Shown here: one piece after another, positions 20,931 to 35,000 of the stretch
Layout: every line of letters starts with the position of its first letter
How positions within the stretch are numbered: position 1 is the stretch's first letter
Source: Antedon mediterranea
Lineage: Eukaryota; Echinodermata; Crinoidea; Comatulida; Antedonidae
NCBI RefSeq assembly: GCF_964355755.1
Contig: NC_092671.1
Coordinates: forward strand, 25,790,070-25,854,069
Length of the DNA stretch: 64,000 bases
Reading direction: 5' to 3'
Translations under genes and position numbers: made by a program
The notes under the pieces: generated by a model
Told to the model about the DNA's origin: nothing
Database searches by the model: none
The model's input: the letters and a program-made list of their open reading frames with translations, nothing else

Positions 20931-23900
20931 TTATTTTCTAAAAGATGTGTGACCTCTGTGAGGGAGATTAGTCGACTGTTCATCCGTTTTAAACCTTCCA
21001 GAGAGTTTGTTAGCAAGATTGCAGATTATGGCAGCCTGAAAAAAATAATAAGTACATGAAAAATAGCGTTGCTATTATTATTATTATAATAATAAATTGT
21101 ATTATTCAGGATAGAAAAGTCTAGAAAACAAAAATATTTATTTTACAAAGTTGATAAAAAGGATAGAGAAATTCAAAATAAGAAAAGACTCATTACAAAA
21201 CAATAAAGTAATAAGAAGTTGATGGAAAAATATGCACAGATTGGGATTTAAACAAGGATTTGAACTAGGCCCTGAGATTTGGTGAACAAATATAAAGCAC
21301 CAAGCTATAGTGCCATTATTCCAAGAATTATAATATTTTAAATTGGCTTATTCTGGAAGTCAGAGCTTCTTACCTGTTTAGTCTTCACAATGAGTGAATG
21401 GCTACCAGAGCTATCACGATACTTAAGATGGAATGACTTCATATCAGATGAACAGTTCCATGAGCTGGCTTGCTCATATGGACAACTTGATAGTAAAACC
21501 TAAAATGAGAAGGTAAAAATTTAATTACAACTCTCAAGTAGGTATATTTTAACAAAATATTGTTTAGTTTGTACATGTACTGTACAAGGTGTTTTGCCGA
21601 GTCTTTACTGGAATGGCCACCATGAACAAAAAACAATTCACTTTTTAGTCCAGATCCAGATGTTCCTTAATTTCAAATACAACAACTTTATTTAACCACG
21701 GAGGCCCAGATCAACACATGGTTGTTCTTACCTGGAGCCGTGCAGAATCAAAGACACATAAAGATACAATGCTCGAAATAGAGATAGGCGTAAACAACAG
21801 GGGGCTTCAGGCCTATATAATTGACCACCCTTGAAACCCAGAAAATAGATGATTTAATAAGTGAGTGAGGAAAACAGGAGAAAAACTTGATATTTTATAC
21901 AAACCTTGCTGATTGCATTGATGACATGAATGCCTCTACAATTGGTACCTACAAACACTGCAACTGGGGGTCGCTGTGTCCCCCCAGTACGAGATGCACC
22001 CATTTGAGCAAATCCAAAGAAGAATGCTGATCCATAGATTACAAATGATCTACATTTTTCAAGGTACATTAATTGAAGTTTCTGCAAAAAAAAAACCAAT
22101 ACATTATTAATAAGAATGCCTTGAAATCTTTCATTTTCAGTATTAAAGTTTGTTTTGAATTGGACGCAATGCAATTGAGTTGACCAATCACAAGCGACAG
22201 TTCAGATGATCCATCGCATCATGATTGGTCAAACAACTTGCAGTGAGTACATTCTCACAGTGTTTAAATTGAAATTTCAACTTTACTTCATGCAAATGAG
22301 ATGAATTACAGAAAGTTCAGACCAATCAATAACCATATTCAGTTATTTTAAATAAATCATTTTTAATTTCAATTATTAAGTGTTTTCCACATTTTCATTT
22401 CTTTGTTTTATTTTGCATTTTAATTACACTTATTTTGCATTTTAATTCCACTTATTTTCTAGGGTAAAGATGAGATAAACTATTTCAACTAACTTTCAAA
22501 CTAATTCATTGTGCGCTTACAGGGATATTGAGACATGTTTCATCACTCCCTATCTCAACACATATTTTGATGCTTTCTATGTCCAGGCATTGACTAATGA
22601 CATGATTGCCATGACCTAGTAAGATGGTCAGTCATAGTAAATCAAAAGCTTCTCAATAAATGTTATTGAACTTGCATGCATTAGACACTCACCATGATAT
22701 CTCTCACTCCTTTACTTGTAATGTTCTTGTGTTCTGTTGAAATTCTTTGAGCCCAGTTGGAAGTTTTAGTTGCTGGGGCCTTAGCTTCTAACTTAACCCC
22801 TGGTATAAAATGCCTTAAGTTTATATTGCTGAGGAAAAAGAAATATAAAGGTTTCTTAAATGATAATCATATTGAACTACTGCTTTTGCCTCGCAATGCA
22901 TTTCCAGTATTCATGCAAGTAATAATAGACAGGTTCCATTTCTCAAAAAACGGCCTAGAAAACGAATCAAGAAGCATTTTTGGGTAGAAGCTGGGATCCA
23001 CTTGATTTAGGATATTTCGACCTCGCTGATTACGAATATGGCGGATCCCAAGCGAAATTCGGCCATCTAAGCCCTTAATTTGCATAATTAAAAATGGCGG
23101 CCATTTTTTATAATTACCCTATATCTCGAGAACCACTAGTCACAGATAATTAATTTTGGTGTCAAAATGTTTTAAATATATGTTTTTATATTCACTTTAA
23201 TGACACTTTTTCTCAAAAAATTGATGCAAGTTGTATTTCTGACATTTTGACCTTTGACCTTGATTTATCGTATCTCAGTAACCAATAATCGGAGAGACAC
23301 GAAATAGGGCTCAAATTGTTCAGAAACTATACATTCATATTTATTATAATGAAATGTTTTTACAAAAAATGGCCGATTCTACAACTATTGACCTTTGAAC
23401 TATTAGTCAAATATAATAATAATATAACTTTGAAAATTGTGGTCTTATGAATTTTTTTTTCTTTTTAAATTGTTTAAAACATGTGACGTGTTTCTATCCA
23501 TTCTAATGGAATATTTTGTACAAGAATGGCCGATAGTATGGTTATTGACCTTTTAACTACAGCATAGGCCTACTGTATACTAAATATAATATAATTGCAT
23601 AACTATGAAATTATTTATACACAATAACAATTAGTAAAATTATAAAATTCACTGCCATCAAATATGATGTGTTATTATTTATATAGATTTAAAAAGGAAT
23701 TTGAATACGCAAGTTACATTTTTTGAAATTTGAAATTTGAAATTACCTGCCATCAATATGATGGAGTGTGCTTATAGATTTTCTAAAATGTGAACATGTC
23801 AGCTACATTTGGAAATTACCTGCCATCAATATGATGGATTATGATTATAGATTTAAATAAGAATTTGAACACGTAAGCTACATTAGAAAATTACCTGCCA

Positions 23901-26900
23901 TCAATATTATGGATTATGATTATAGAATTAAAAAAGAATTTGAACACGTCAGCTACATTTGGAAATTGGGAAATTACCTGCCATCAATATGATGGATTAT
24001 GATTATAGATTTTAAAAAGAATTTGAACACGTAAGCTACATTTGAAAATTACCTGCCATCAATATGATGGATTATGATTATAGATTTAAAAAAGAATTTG
24101 AACACGTCAGCTGCATTTGGAAATTTGGAAATTACCTGCCATCAATATGATGGATTATGATTGTATAGTACCTGCCATCAATATGATGGATTATGATTAT
24201 AGATTTAAAAAAGAATTTGAACACGTAAGCTACATTTGAAAATTACTTGCCATCAATATGATGGATTATGATTGTATAGATTTAAAAGAAAATGTGAACA
24301 CGTACGTAAGCTACATTTGGAATGAACATGTTAAGGGCATCAGTTAAGATCATTCATGCAAAGGTTTCCGTCATCTTTAGCGTTGTTACAGCGGCATAAA
24401 GCTGTACATGGTAGTTTTGACTTCTTGCACCTACATTTATTGGTTATGTATCGTGTCTTGCATCCACAATAAATCATCTCTAACGAAGCAGTAGGAATAG
24501 CTTCATTTTTCAGAAGCACTGGTTGAAGTTTACCATTAGATAGCTCCCAACCAGAATATGTTGGTGATGGCAAATGCTGGATTGGCGATACAGCTTTTTT
24601 CCATACGAGTGCTTGGAAGTGTGCTCTTTTTATATGTTGGTGCACTGCATCGCTTGTTGGAGGTAATGCCTTTTTTTTTTTAAAGCCTAACTTTATTGGT
24701 ACTTTTAACTTGACCAACACCGTAAACGTAGCAAATGAATCTTTCCGATTTCATAATAACTTGGTCACTGATAGGTTTTCTCCCAGGTCTTTAATTAGTT
24801 CATACCTTTTTTTAATACTTCCCATGCCGATGCCTTTGAGTGACCACTTAGATATGAGCAGTGAAGAGTTAAATTACTGTATGTATGTATTAATATAATT
24901 TAACTCTTCCCTGGATATGAGGTAGTATCGCATCCACTAATAGTGTGGAATGGAATCAGTGCTTTTGCAGAACCCTCGGGCAAGGCTTGAAAAATGTCTT
25001 TTATAGATACTTTCTTTTTTTGGATGTCCCTATCATCATCCATTTGGATACCATGCTTTGGTAGTGAGACACTAGAATCACTAGTACGTACGTCTGTATC
25101 CCTAGAAGCAACTACAACTGTGTCGTATCGGACATTGGCAGCATGACAAGTCTCGTGTCCTATTCTTCATGGTCTGACCAGAGACAACGTATTCGTGTAC
25201 AATTTTGATGATTTAACAACTGATTCTTTCATAAATCCACCAGCTGTGACAATTTCTTTGTCTACAGGAGCTTGACGAATCAACTCCTCTGATAGAAATC
25301 GTGTCAGATCTGCATTATTATCTTGTAATGCCAACAAGTTTGACCAGCAATTTGGCAGCGGTATTTCACCACTTTCTATAATTCGACGAATTGGTCTCTG
25401 TGTTTTGGTTCATCTTTGTCTGGTGGTGTCCTTTATCGACAGTTTTAAGTTAGGCATGCCATGTTAAAAAAAACAAAAAACCAGAGGCATTATCTCCAAC
25501 AAGCGATGCAGTGCACCAGCATATAAAAAGAGCACACTTCCAAAAGCTGTATCGCCAATCCAGCATTTGCCATCACCAACATATTTTGGTTGGGAGCTAT
25601 CTAATGGTAAACTTCAACCAGTGCTTCTGAAAAATGGAGCTATTCCTACTGCTTCGTTAGAGATGATTTATTGTTGATGCAATACACGATGCATAACCAT
25701 ATAGATGTAGGTGCAAAAAGTCAAAACTACCATGTACAGCTTTAATATGCTACTGTAACAACGCTAAAGATGACGGAAACATTTGCATGAATGATCAAAA
25801 CTGATGCCCTTAACATGTTCATTCCAAATGTAGCTTACGTGTTCACTTTTCTTTCAAACCTATACAATCATAATCCATCATATTGATGGCAGGTACTATA
25901 CAATCATAATCCATCATATTGATGGCAGGTAATTTCCAAATGTAGCTGACGTGTTCAAATCCTTTTTTAAATCTATAATCATAATCCATCATATTGATGG
26001 CAGGTAATTTTCAAATGTAGCTTATGTGTTCAAATTCTTTTTTAAATCTATAATCATAATCCATCATATTGATGGCAGGTAATTTCCAAATGTAGCTGAC
26101 ATGTTCACATTTTTAAAAATCTATAATCATACTCCATCATATTGATGGCAGGTAATTTCAAATTTCAACAAATGTAACTTGCGTGTTCAATTTTTTTTTA
26201 ATCTATATAAATCATAACACATCATATTTGATGGCAGTGAATTTTATAATTTTACTAATTATTATTGAGTATAAATAATTTCATAGTTATGCAATTATAT
26301 TATATTCAGTATACAGTAGGCCTATGCTGTAGTTTAAAGGTCAATAACCATACTATCGGCCATTCTTGTACAAAATGTGCCATTAGACTGTATAGAAACA
26401 CACATGTTTTAAACAATTTAAAAAGAAAAAAAAAATTCATAAGACCACAATTTTCAAAGTTATATTATTATTATATTATTATATTTGACTAATAGTTCAA
26501 AGGTCAATAGTTGTAGAATCGGCCATTTTTTGTAAAAACATTTCATTATAATAAATAAGAATGTATAGTTTCTGAACAATTTGAGCCCTATTTCGTGTCT
26601 CTCCGATTATTGGTTACTGAGATACGATAAATCAAGGTCAAAGGTCAAAATGTCAGAAATAAGACTTGCATCCATTTTTTGAGAAAATGTGTCATTAAAG
26701 TGAATATAAAAACATATATTTAAAACATTTTGACACCAAAATTAATTATCTGTGACTAGTGGTTCTCGAGATATAGGGTAATTATAAAAAATGGCCGCCA
26801 TTTTTAATTATGCAAATTAAGGGCTTAGATGGCCGAATTTCGCTTGGGATCCGCCATATTCGTAATCAGCGAGGTCGAAATATCCTAAATCAAGTGGATC

Positions 26901-29070
26901 CCAGCTTCTACCCAAAAATGCTTCTTACATCATATTTCAGAGGAAATAGAACTTGTCTATAATATTAGAGGGAAAAGGTGAACACACTTATATATATAAT
27001 TATAAGAATAAACTTGTTAAACATGTACAGTATATAGAATTACTGTATAATAAATCAGGGGTGCTAATTTTCCTATATTTATGTTGTCGATAAAGCTAAT
27101 AAATTACAGGTGTATTTACAATTTAAACGCAAATTTACAATTTAAACAATCAAGACAATATTGAGAACTTACTTTAAAAATCCTACTTTGTGTTTCTTTG
27201 GATCATGATCACCATAAACAATCTGAAATGATAAAAACAAACAGTTAACAGTTTTTTTTCAACTCCAGTTTTAAGTACTATGGTTGAGGAGTACTTTGAA
27301 CCTACACAATATTACAGTTGTGGTGTGAAGTACTCTTGTCTTAGCTCATCAGTCAATCGACTCCTATTAAAGACCACTTTTGGGACCAGGGTTTTGTTTT
27401 AGTGGTCTTTGGGTAGTGTTGGTCTCTAATTAGAATCCCTCTAATCAATGACCGGCACTAGAAGTTGTCTTTATTTCCTATTTAGAGATAAATTGGAAGA
27501 AGCAGCTAAATGGTAGGTGATAGATCATCTGGGCCATGGTACAGTGGATGGATTCTTTAACTGGAGGGAAACCTTTATTTAATTTTAGATATCATTAATC
27601 TTACAAGAAAACTATACCTGCATGTATATGCCAGCTAATAGTACAGCATCATTGTCAGAACATGGATACATTGCTTTGAGAATATTTAATAAGCATTCAT
27701 CAAATAACATCTTTATTGCTTGTGGGTCTTTTATCTGTCATGAAAAAAGTCAAAAACTATGTAATTCATAATGTTCTACTGTAATTGTATCTTCCTGAAC
27801 ACGGACAAAAACATATTGTGAAAGAGTTTTAAATTTCTGAAGTGAGTACTTTATCTGATGAGCACTTTTCAAGATCAAGTCACGTGACTTTTTAAGTTTC
27901 ATTCCATAAGTTCCAAATGTCTTCATCTTACCAATCTTTCATCATTGAGTGTAAGAAGAGCATCTCTTCTTAAGTAGAGGACGGGTCGCTCAGTATCCGG
28001 GTTATAATTTGTAAGTTGTCTAACTATTGCATCCCACTGTCGAATGTGAAGAATCGGTTTATGCTCTGGTCTCATTTGAAGATCTATATCATAAAGATAA
28101 ATTTGAATGTACATATTATTAATCTTTTACTATTGGTTCAGTACCATTCAATTTATCATGGTTACAAAACTGAGCCACTGTACAATACCTTTAGCTTAGT
28201 TTACAATCCTATACTGTAACTGGGTAATAATTAAGAAGAATACAAACTGTTTTTTAATTTTTATTATTTGTTTATTGATAGTTTACCTGACTGACTAACT
28301 GGTTTACCTGACTAACTAATAGGGTTTACCTGATTAACTAGTTGAACTGACTAACCAGTTTACCTGACTGACTAACTGGTTTACATAACTGACTAACTAG
28401 ATTACCTGACTTTATACTAAGCCTACATTTTCTTTCACAAATAAACACATTGTAATTTAAAAAGGTCAAACTTACGTAGACTTTGTGAAGCTATCCATAT
28501 TGCAAATACATGGTGACAACCCTTAGGAAGTTCCAATTGCTGAAAAGTTAAGAAAATATAGTTGAAATAAATGTTGCATACACTACACACCAACCAACCA
28601 ATTTACATGTTGTTTACAGAATTTTCCTAAAAGTTTTTAGTCTAAGCTTATAAAATAGCTAGCTTTCGTTTTGGACTAGTAGACAAATTTAATCTGCACA
28701 TTTGTATACACTGTTTAAGTAATTATCAGGCCTATATTTGGTCAATTTCAAAGTTTTCATTCGGCCAAAACAAAACTCACTACATACTGTACTGGACCGA
28801 ACTGCCATTTTGTGTACCCTAACTATTCAGAAAAGATGGTGTAAAATAAGTAACATGTTCATTCAGAACACAGGGTAGAGATTTGTTAATACATCTGGTA
28901 TATGAACAATTACCACATTCCTTCCACTGATTTTAGAAGAAACTAAATAGTAAAATATGTAGATAACTCACTTTAAGTAATTGAGCAACAGAAGTATTGC
29001 TACCAGCAACAACATCCAAAACAACATGTGATCCATCTAAGTCCATTAGATGTACATCCACTTTAATTGG
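20931..29070 (-). CDS. KRIT1: KRIT1 FERM-domain exons
   Basis: Nine exons code for F1 (PIKVDVHLMDLDGSHVVLDV), F2 (KDPQAIKMLFDECLLNILKA, QIVYGDHDPKKHK) and F3 (LMYLEKCRSFVIYGSAFF, VAVFVGTNCRGIHVIN, SHSLIVKTKQ). The C-terminal tail after KLSGRF is longer than in human and Ser/Thr/His-rich, ending TSFRK. In vertebrates F1/F2 contact Rap1 and the F1/F3 interface binds the HEG1 tail. Confidence 0.92.
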
Positions 29071-32000
29071 CTGTGAAGTAATAAAAACAGAATAACTAAT
29101 ACCCATACATTTAACATACACCATTTGTACATTTGACATACACCATTTGTACATTTGACATGTACACCATTTGTCCTACTCTTTCTGTAAATTTGACCTA
29201 CTCCTTCTGTACATTTGACTTACTGCCTCTGTACATTTGACCTACTCCCTTTGGACATTTGACTTACTGCCTCTTTACATTTGACCAACTCCCTCTGTAC
29301 ATTTGACTTACTGCCTCTGTAAATTTGACCTACTCCCTCTGTACATTTGACTTACTGCCTCTGTACATTTGACCTACTCCCTTTGTACATTTGACCTACT
29401 GCCTCTGTACATTTGACCTACTCCCTTTGTACATTTGACCTACTGCCTCTGTACATTTGACCTACTCCCTTTGGACATTTGACTTACTGCCTCTGTACAT
29501 TTGACCTACTCCCTTTGGACATTTGACTTACTGCCTCTTTACATTTGACCAACTCCCTCTGTACATTTGACTTACTGCCTCTGTACATTTGACCTACTCC
29601 CTCTGTAAATTTGACCTACTCCCTCTGTACATTTGACCTACTGCCTCTGTACATTTGACCTACTGCCTCTGTACATTTGACCTACTGCCTCTGTACATTT
29701 GACCTACTCCCTTTGTACATTTGACCTACTGCCTCTGTACATTTGACCTACTCCCTCTGTACATTTGACTTACTGCCTCTGTACATTTGACCTACTCCCT
29801 TTGTACATTTGACTTACTACTTCTGCACATTTGACCTACTCCCTCTGTACATTTGACCTACTCCTTCTGTACATTTGACCTACTCCCTTTGTACATTTGA
29901 CCCACTCCCTCTGTACATTTGACCTACTCCCTCTGTACATTTGACCTACTCCCTCTGTACATTTGACCTACTCCCTCTGTACATTTGACCTACTCCCTCT
30001 GTACATTTGACCTACTCCCTCTGTACATTTGACCTACTCCCTCTGTACATTTGACCTACCCCCTCTGTACATTTGACCTACTCCCTCAGCCTCTGTACAA
30101 TAATAACAATAATAATAACAACACCTTTATTAAAAGGATTTCTTCATTTTCCAGGTGTCATTCTAACATATTTCTAATTTCAGATTTGCAATAACCTAGG
30201 ACCAACACATATTGTGTCATTGTCCATCTCCTGGACCTAGAATCAACCAACACATATTGTGTCATTGGCCAGCTCCTGGACCTAGAATCAACCAACACAT
30301 ATTGTGTCATTGGCCAGCTCCTGGACCTAGAATCAACCAACACATATTGTGTCATTGGCCAGCTCCTGGACCTAGAATCAACCAACACATATTGTGTCAT
30401 TGGCCAGCTCCTGGACCTAGAATCAACCAACACATATTGTGTCATTGGCCATCTCCTGGACCTAGAATCAACCAACACATATTGTGTCATTGGCCAGCTC
30501 CTGGACCTAGAATCAACCAACACATATTGTGTCATTGGCCATCTCCTGGACCTAGAATCAACCAACACATATTGTGTCATTGGCCAGCTCCTGGACCTAG
30601 AATCAACCAACACATATTGTGTCATTGTCCATCTCCTGGACCTAGAATCAACCAACACATATTGTGTCATTGGCCAGCTCCTGGACCTAGAATCAACCAA
30701 CACATATTGTGTCATTGGCCATCTCCTGAACCTAGAATCAACCAACACATATTGTGTCATTAGCCAGCTCCTGAACCTAGAATCAACCAACACATATTGT
30801 GTCATTGGCCAGCTCCTGAACCTAGAATCAACCAACACATATTGTGTCATTGGCCAGCTCCTGGACCTAGAATCAACCAACACATATTGTGTCATTGGCC
30901 ATCTCCTGGACCTAGAATCAACCAACACATATTGTGTCATTGGCCAGCTCCTGGACCTAGAATCAACCAACACATATTGTGTCATTGGCCATCTCCTGGA
31001 CCTAGAATCAACCAACACATATTGTGTCATTGGCCAGCTCCTGGACCTAGAATCAACCAACACATATTGTGTCATTGGCCAGCTCCTGGACCTAGAATCA
31101 ACCAACACATATTGTGTCATTGGCCAGCTCCTGGACCTAGAATCAACCAACACATATTGTGTCATTGTCCATCTCCTGGACCTAGAATCAACCAACACAT
31201 ATTGTGTCATTAGCCAGCTCCTGGACCTAGAATCAACCAACACATATTGTGTCATTGTCCATCTCCTGGACCTAGAATCAACCAACACATATTGTGTCAT
31301 TGTCCATCTCCTGGACCTAGAATCAACCAACACATATTGTGTCATTGTCCATCTCCTGGACCTAGAATCAACCAACACATATTGTGTCATTGGCCAGCTC
31401 CTGGACCTAGAATCAACCAACACATATTGTGTCATTGGCCATCTCCTGGACCTAGAATCAACCAACACATATTGTGTCATTGGCCAGCTCCTGGACCTAG
31501 AATCAACCAACACATATTGTGTCATTGTCCATCTCCTGGACCTAGAATCAACCAACACATATTGTGTCATTGGCCAGCTCCTGGACCTAGAATCAACCAA
31601 CACATATTGTGTCACTGGCCATCTCCTGAACCTAGAATCAACCAACACATATTGTGTCATTAGCCAGCTCCTGAACCTAGAATCAACCAACACATATTGT
31701 GTCATTGGCCAGCTCCTGAACCTAGAATCAACCAACACATATTGTGTCATTGGCCAGCTCCTGGACCTAGAATCAACCAACACATATTGTGTCATTGGCC
31801 ATCTCCTGGACCTAGAATCAACCAACACATATTGTGTCATTGGCCAGCTCCTGGACCTAGAATCAACCAACACATATTGTGTCATTGGCCATCTCCTGGA
31901 CCTAGAATCAACCAACACATATTGTGTCATTGGCCAGCTCCTGGACCTAGAATCAACCAACACATATTGTGTCATTGGCCAGCTCCTGGACCTAGAATCA

Positions 32001-35000
32001 ACCAACACATATTGTGTCATTGGCCAGCTCCTGGACCTAGAATCAACCAACACATATTGTGTCATTGTCCATCTCCTGGACCTAGAATCAACCAACACAT
32101 ATTGTGTCATTAGCCAGCTCCTGGACCTAGAATCGACCAACACATATTGTGTCATTGTCCATCTCCTGGACCTAGAATCAACCAACACATATTGTGTCAT
32201 TGTCCATCTCCTGGACCTAGAATCAACCAACACATATTGTGTCATTGTCCATCTCCTGGACCTAGAATCAACCAACACATATTGTGTCATTGTCCATCTC
32301 TTGGACCTAGAATCAACCAACACATATTGTGTCATTAGCCAGCTCCTGGACCTAGAATCAACCAACACATATTGTGTCATTGTCCATCTCCTGGACCTAG
32401 AATCAACCAACACATATTGTGTCATTGTCCATCTCCTGGACCTAGAATCAACCAACACATATTGTGTCATTGTCCATCTCCTGGACCTAGAATCAACCAA
32501 CACATATTGTGTCATTGTCCATCTCCTGGACCTAGAATCAACCAACACATATTGTGTCATTGGCCAGCTCCTGGACCTAGAATCAACCAACACATATTGT
32601 GTCATTGGCCAGCTCCTGGACCTAGAATCAACCAACACATATTGTGTCATTGGCCATCTCCTGGACCTAGAATCAACCAACACATATTGTGTCATTGGCC
32701 AGCTCCTGGACCTAGAATCAACCAACACATATTGTGTCATTGGCCAGCTCCTGGACCTAGAATCAACCAACACATATTGTGTCATTGTCCATCTCCTGGA
32801 CCTAGAATCAACCAACACATATTGTGTCATTAGCCAGCTCCTGGACCTAGAATCAACCAACACATATTGTGTCATTGTCCATCTCCTGGACCTAGAATCA
32901 ACCAACACATATTGTGTCATTGTCCATCTCCTGGACCTAGAATCAACCAACACATATTGTGTCATTGTCCATCTCCTGGACCTAGAATCAACCAACACAT
33001 ATTGTGTCATTGTCCATCTCCTGGACCTAGAATCAACCAACACATATTGTGTCATTGGCCAGCTCCTGGACCTAGAATCAACCAACACATATTGTGTCAT
33101 TGTCCATCTCCTGGACCTAGAATCAACCAACACATATTGTGTCATTGTCCATCTCCTGGACCTAGAATCAACCAACACATATTGTGTCATTGTCCATCTC
33201 CTGGACCTAGAATCAACCAACACATATTGTGTCATTGTCCATCTCCTGGACCTAGAATCAACCAACACATATTGTGTCATTGTCCATCTCCTGGACCTAG
33301 AATCAACCAACACATATTGTGTCATTGGCCAGCTCCTGGACCTAGAATCAACCAACACATATTGTGTCATTGGCCAGCTCCTGGACCTAGAATCAACCAA
33401 CACATATTGTGTCATTGGCCATCTCCTGGACCTAGAATCAACCAACACATATTGTGTCATTGGCCAGCTCCTGGACCTAGAATCAACCAACACATATTGT
33501 GTCATTGGCCAGCTCCTGGACCTAGAATCAACCAACACATATTGTGTCATTGGCCAGCTCCTGGACCTAGAATCAACCAACACATATTGTGTCACTGGCC
33601 ATCTCCTGAACCTAGAATCAACCAACACATATTGTGTCATTAGCCAGCTCCTGAACCTAGAATCAACCAACACATATTGTGTCATTGGCCAGCTCCTGAA
33701 CCTAGAATCAACCAACACATATTGTGTCATTGGCCAGCTCCTGGACCTAGAATCAACCAACACATATTGTGTCATTGGCCATCTCCTGGACCTAGAATCA
33801 ACCAACACATATTGTGTCATTGGCCAGCTCCTGGACCTAGAATCAACCAACACATATTGTGTCATTGGCCATCTCCTGGACCTAGAATCAACCAACACAT
33901 ATTGTGTCATTGGCCAGCTCCTGGACCTAGAATCAACCAACACATATTGTGTCATTGGCCAGCTCCTGGACCTAGAATCAACCAACACATATTGTGTCAT
34001 TGGCCAGCTCCTGGACCTAGAATCAACCAACACATATTGTGTCATTGTCCATCTCCTGGACCTAGAATCAACCAACACATATTGTGTCATTAGCCAGCTC
34101 CTGGACCTAGAATCGACCAACACATATTGTGTCATTGTCCATCTCCTGGACCTAGAATCAACCAACACATATTGTGTCATTGTCCATCTCCTGGACCTAG
34201 AATCAACCAACACATATTGTGTCATTGTCCATCTCCTGGACCTAGAATCAACCAACACATATTGTGTCATTGTCCATCTCTTGGACCTAGAATCAACCAA
34301 CACATATTGTGTCATTAGCCAGCTCCTGGACCTAGAATCAACCAACACATATTGTGTCATTGTCCATCTCCTGGACCTAGAATCAACCAACACATATTGT
34401 GTCATTGTCCATCTCCTGGACCTAGAATCAACCAACACATATTGTGTCATTGTCCATCTCCTGGACCTAGAATCAACCAACACATATTGTGTCATTGTCC
34501 ATCTCCTGGACCTAGAATCAACCAACACATATTGTGTCATTGGCCAGCTCCTGGACCTAGAATCAACCAACACATATTGTGTCATTGGCCAGCTCCTGGA
34601 CCTAGAATCAACCAACACATATTGTGTCATTGGCCATCTCCTGGACCTAGAATCAACCAACACATATTGTGTCATTGGCCAGCTCCTGGACCTAGAATCA
34701 ACCAACACATATTGTGTCATTGGCCAGCTCCTGGACCTAGAATCAACCAACACATATTGTGTCATTGTCCATCTCCTGGACCTAGAATCAACCAACACAT
34801 ATTGTGTCATTAGCCAGCTCCTGGACCTAGAATCAACCAACACATATTGTGTCATTGTCCATCTCCTGGACCTAGAATCAACCAACACATATTGTGTCAT
34901 TGTCCATCTCCTGGACCTAGAATCAACCAACACATATTGTGTCATTGTCCATCTCCTGGACCTAGAATCAACCAACACATATTGTGTCATTGTCCATCTC

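Larger units (their letters stand above)
22969..26926. mobile_element. 4-kb foldback DNA element inside a KRIT1 intron
   Basis: The left arm 22969-24671 and right arm 25484-26926 are inverted copies. The outer ends are AAGAAGCATTTTTGGGTAG with AAGCTGGGATCC and the complement. Inside come ATGGCGGATCCCAAGCG, AAAATGGCGGCCATTTTT and TATATCTCGAGAACCACTAG on both sides. Each arm carries an array of about 85-bp units with TACCTGCCATCAATATGATG, with more copies on the left. The centre holds a decayed - strand gene (about 24343-25440). The arms share long near-identical stretches, so the element is fairly young or has been homogenised. No transposase of a named superfamily was recognised. Confidence 0.9.
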
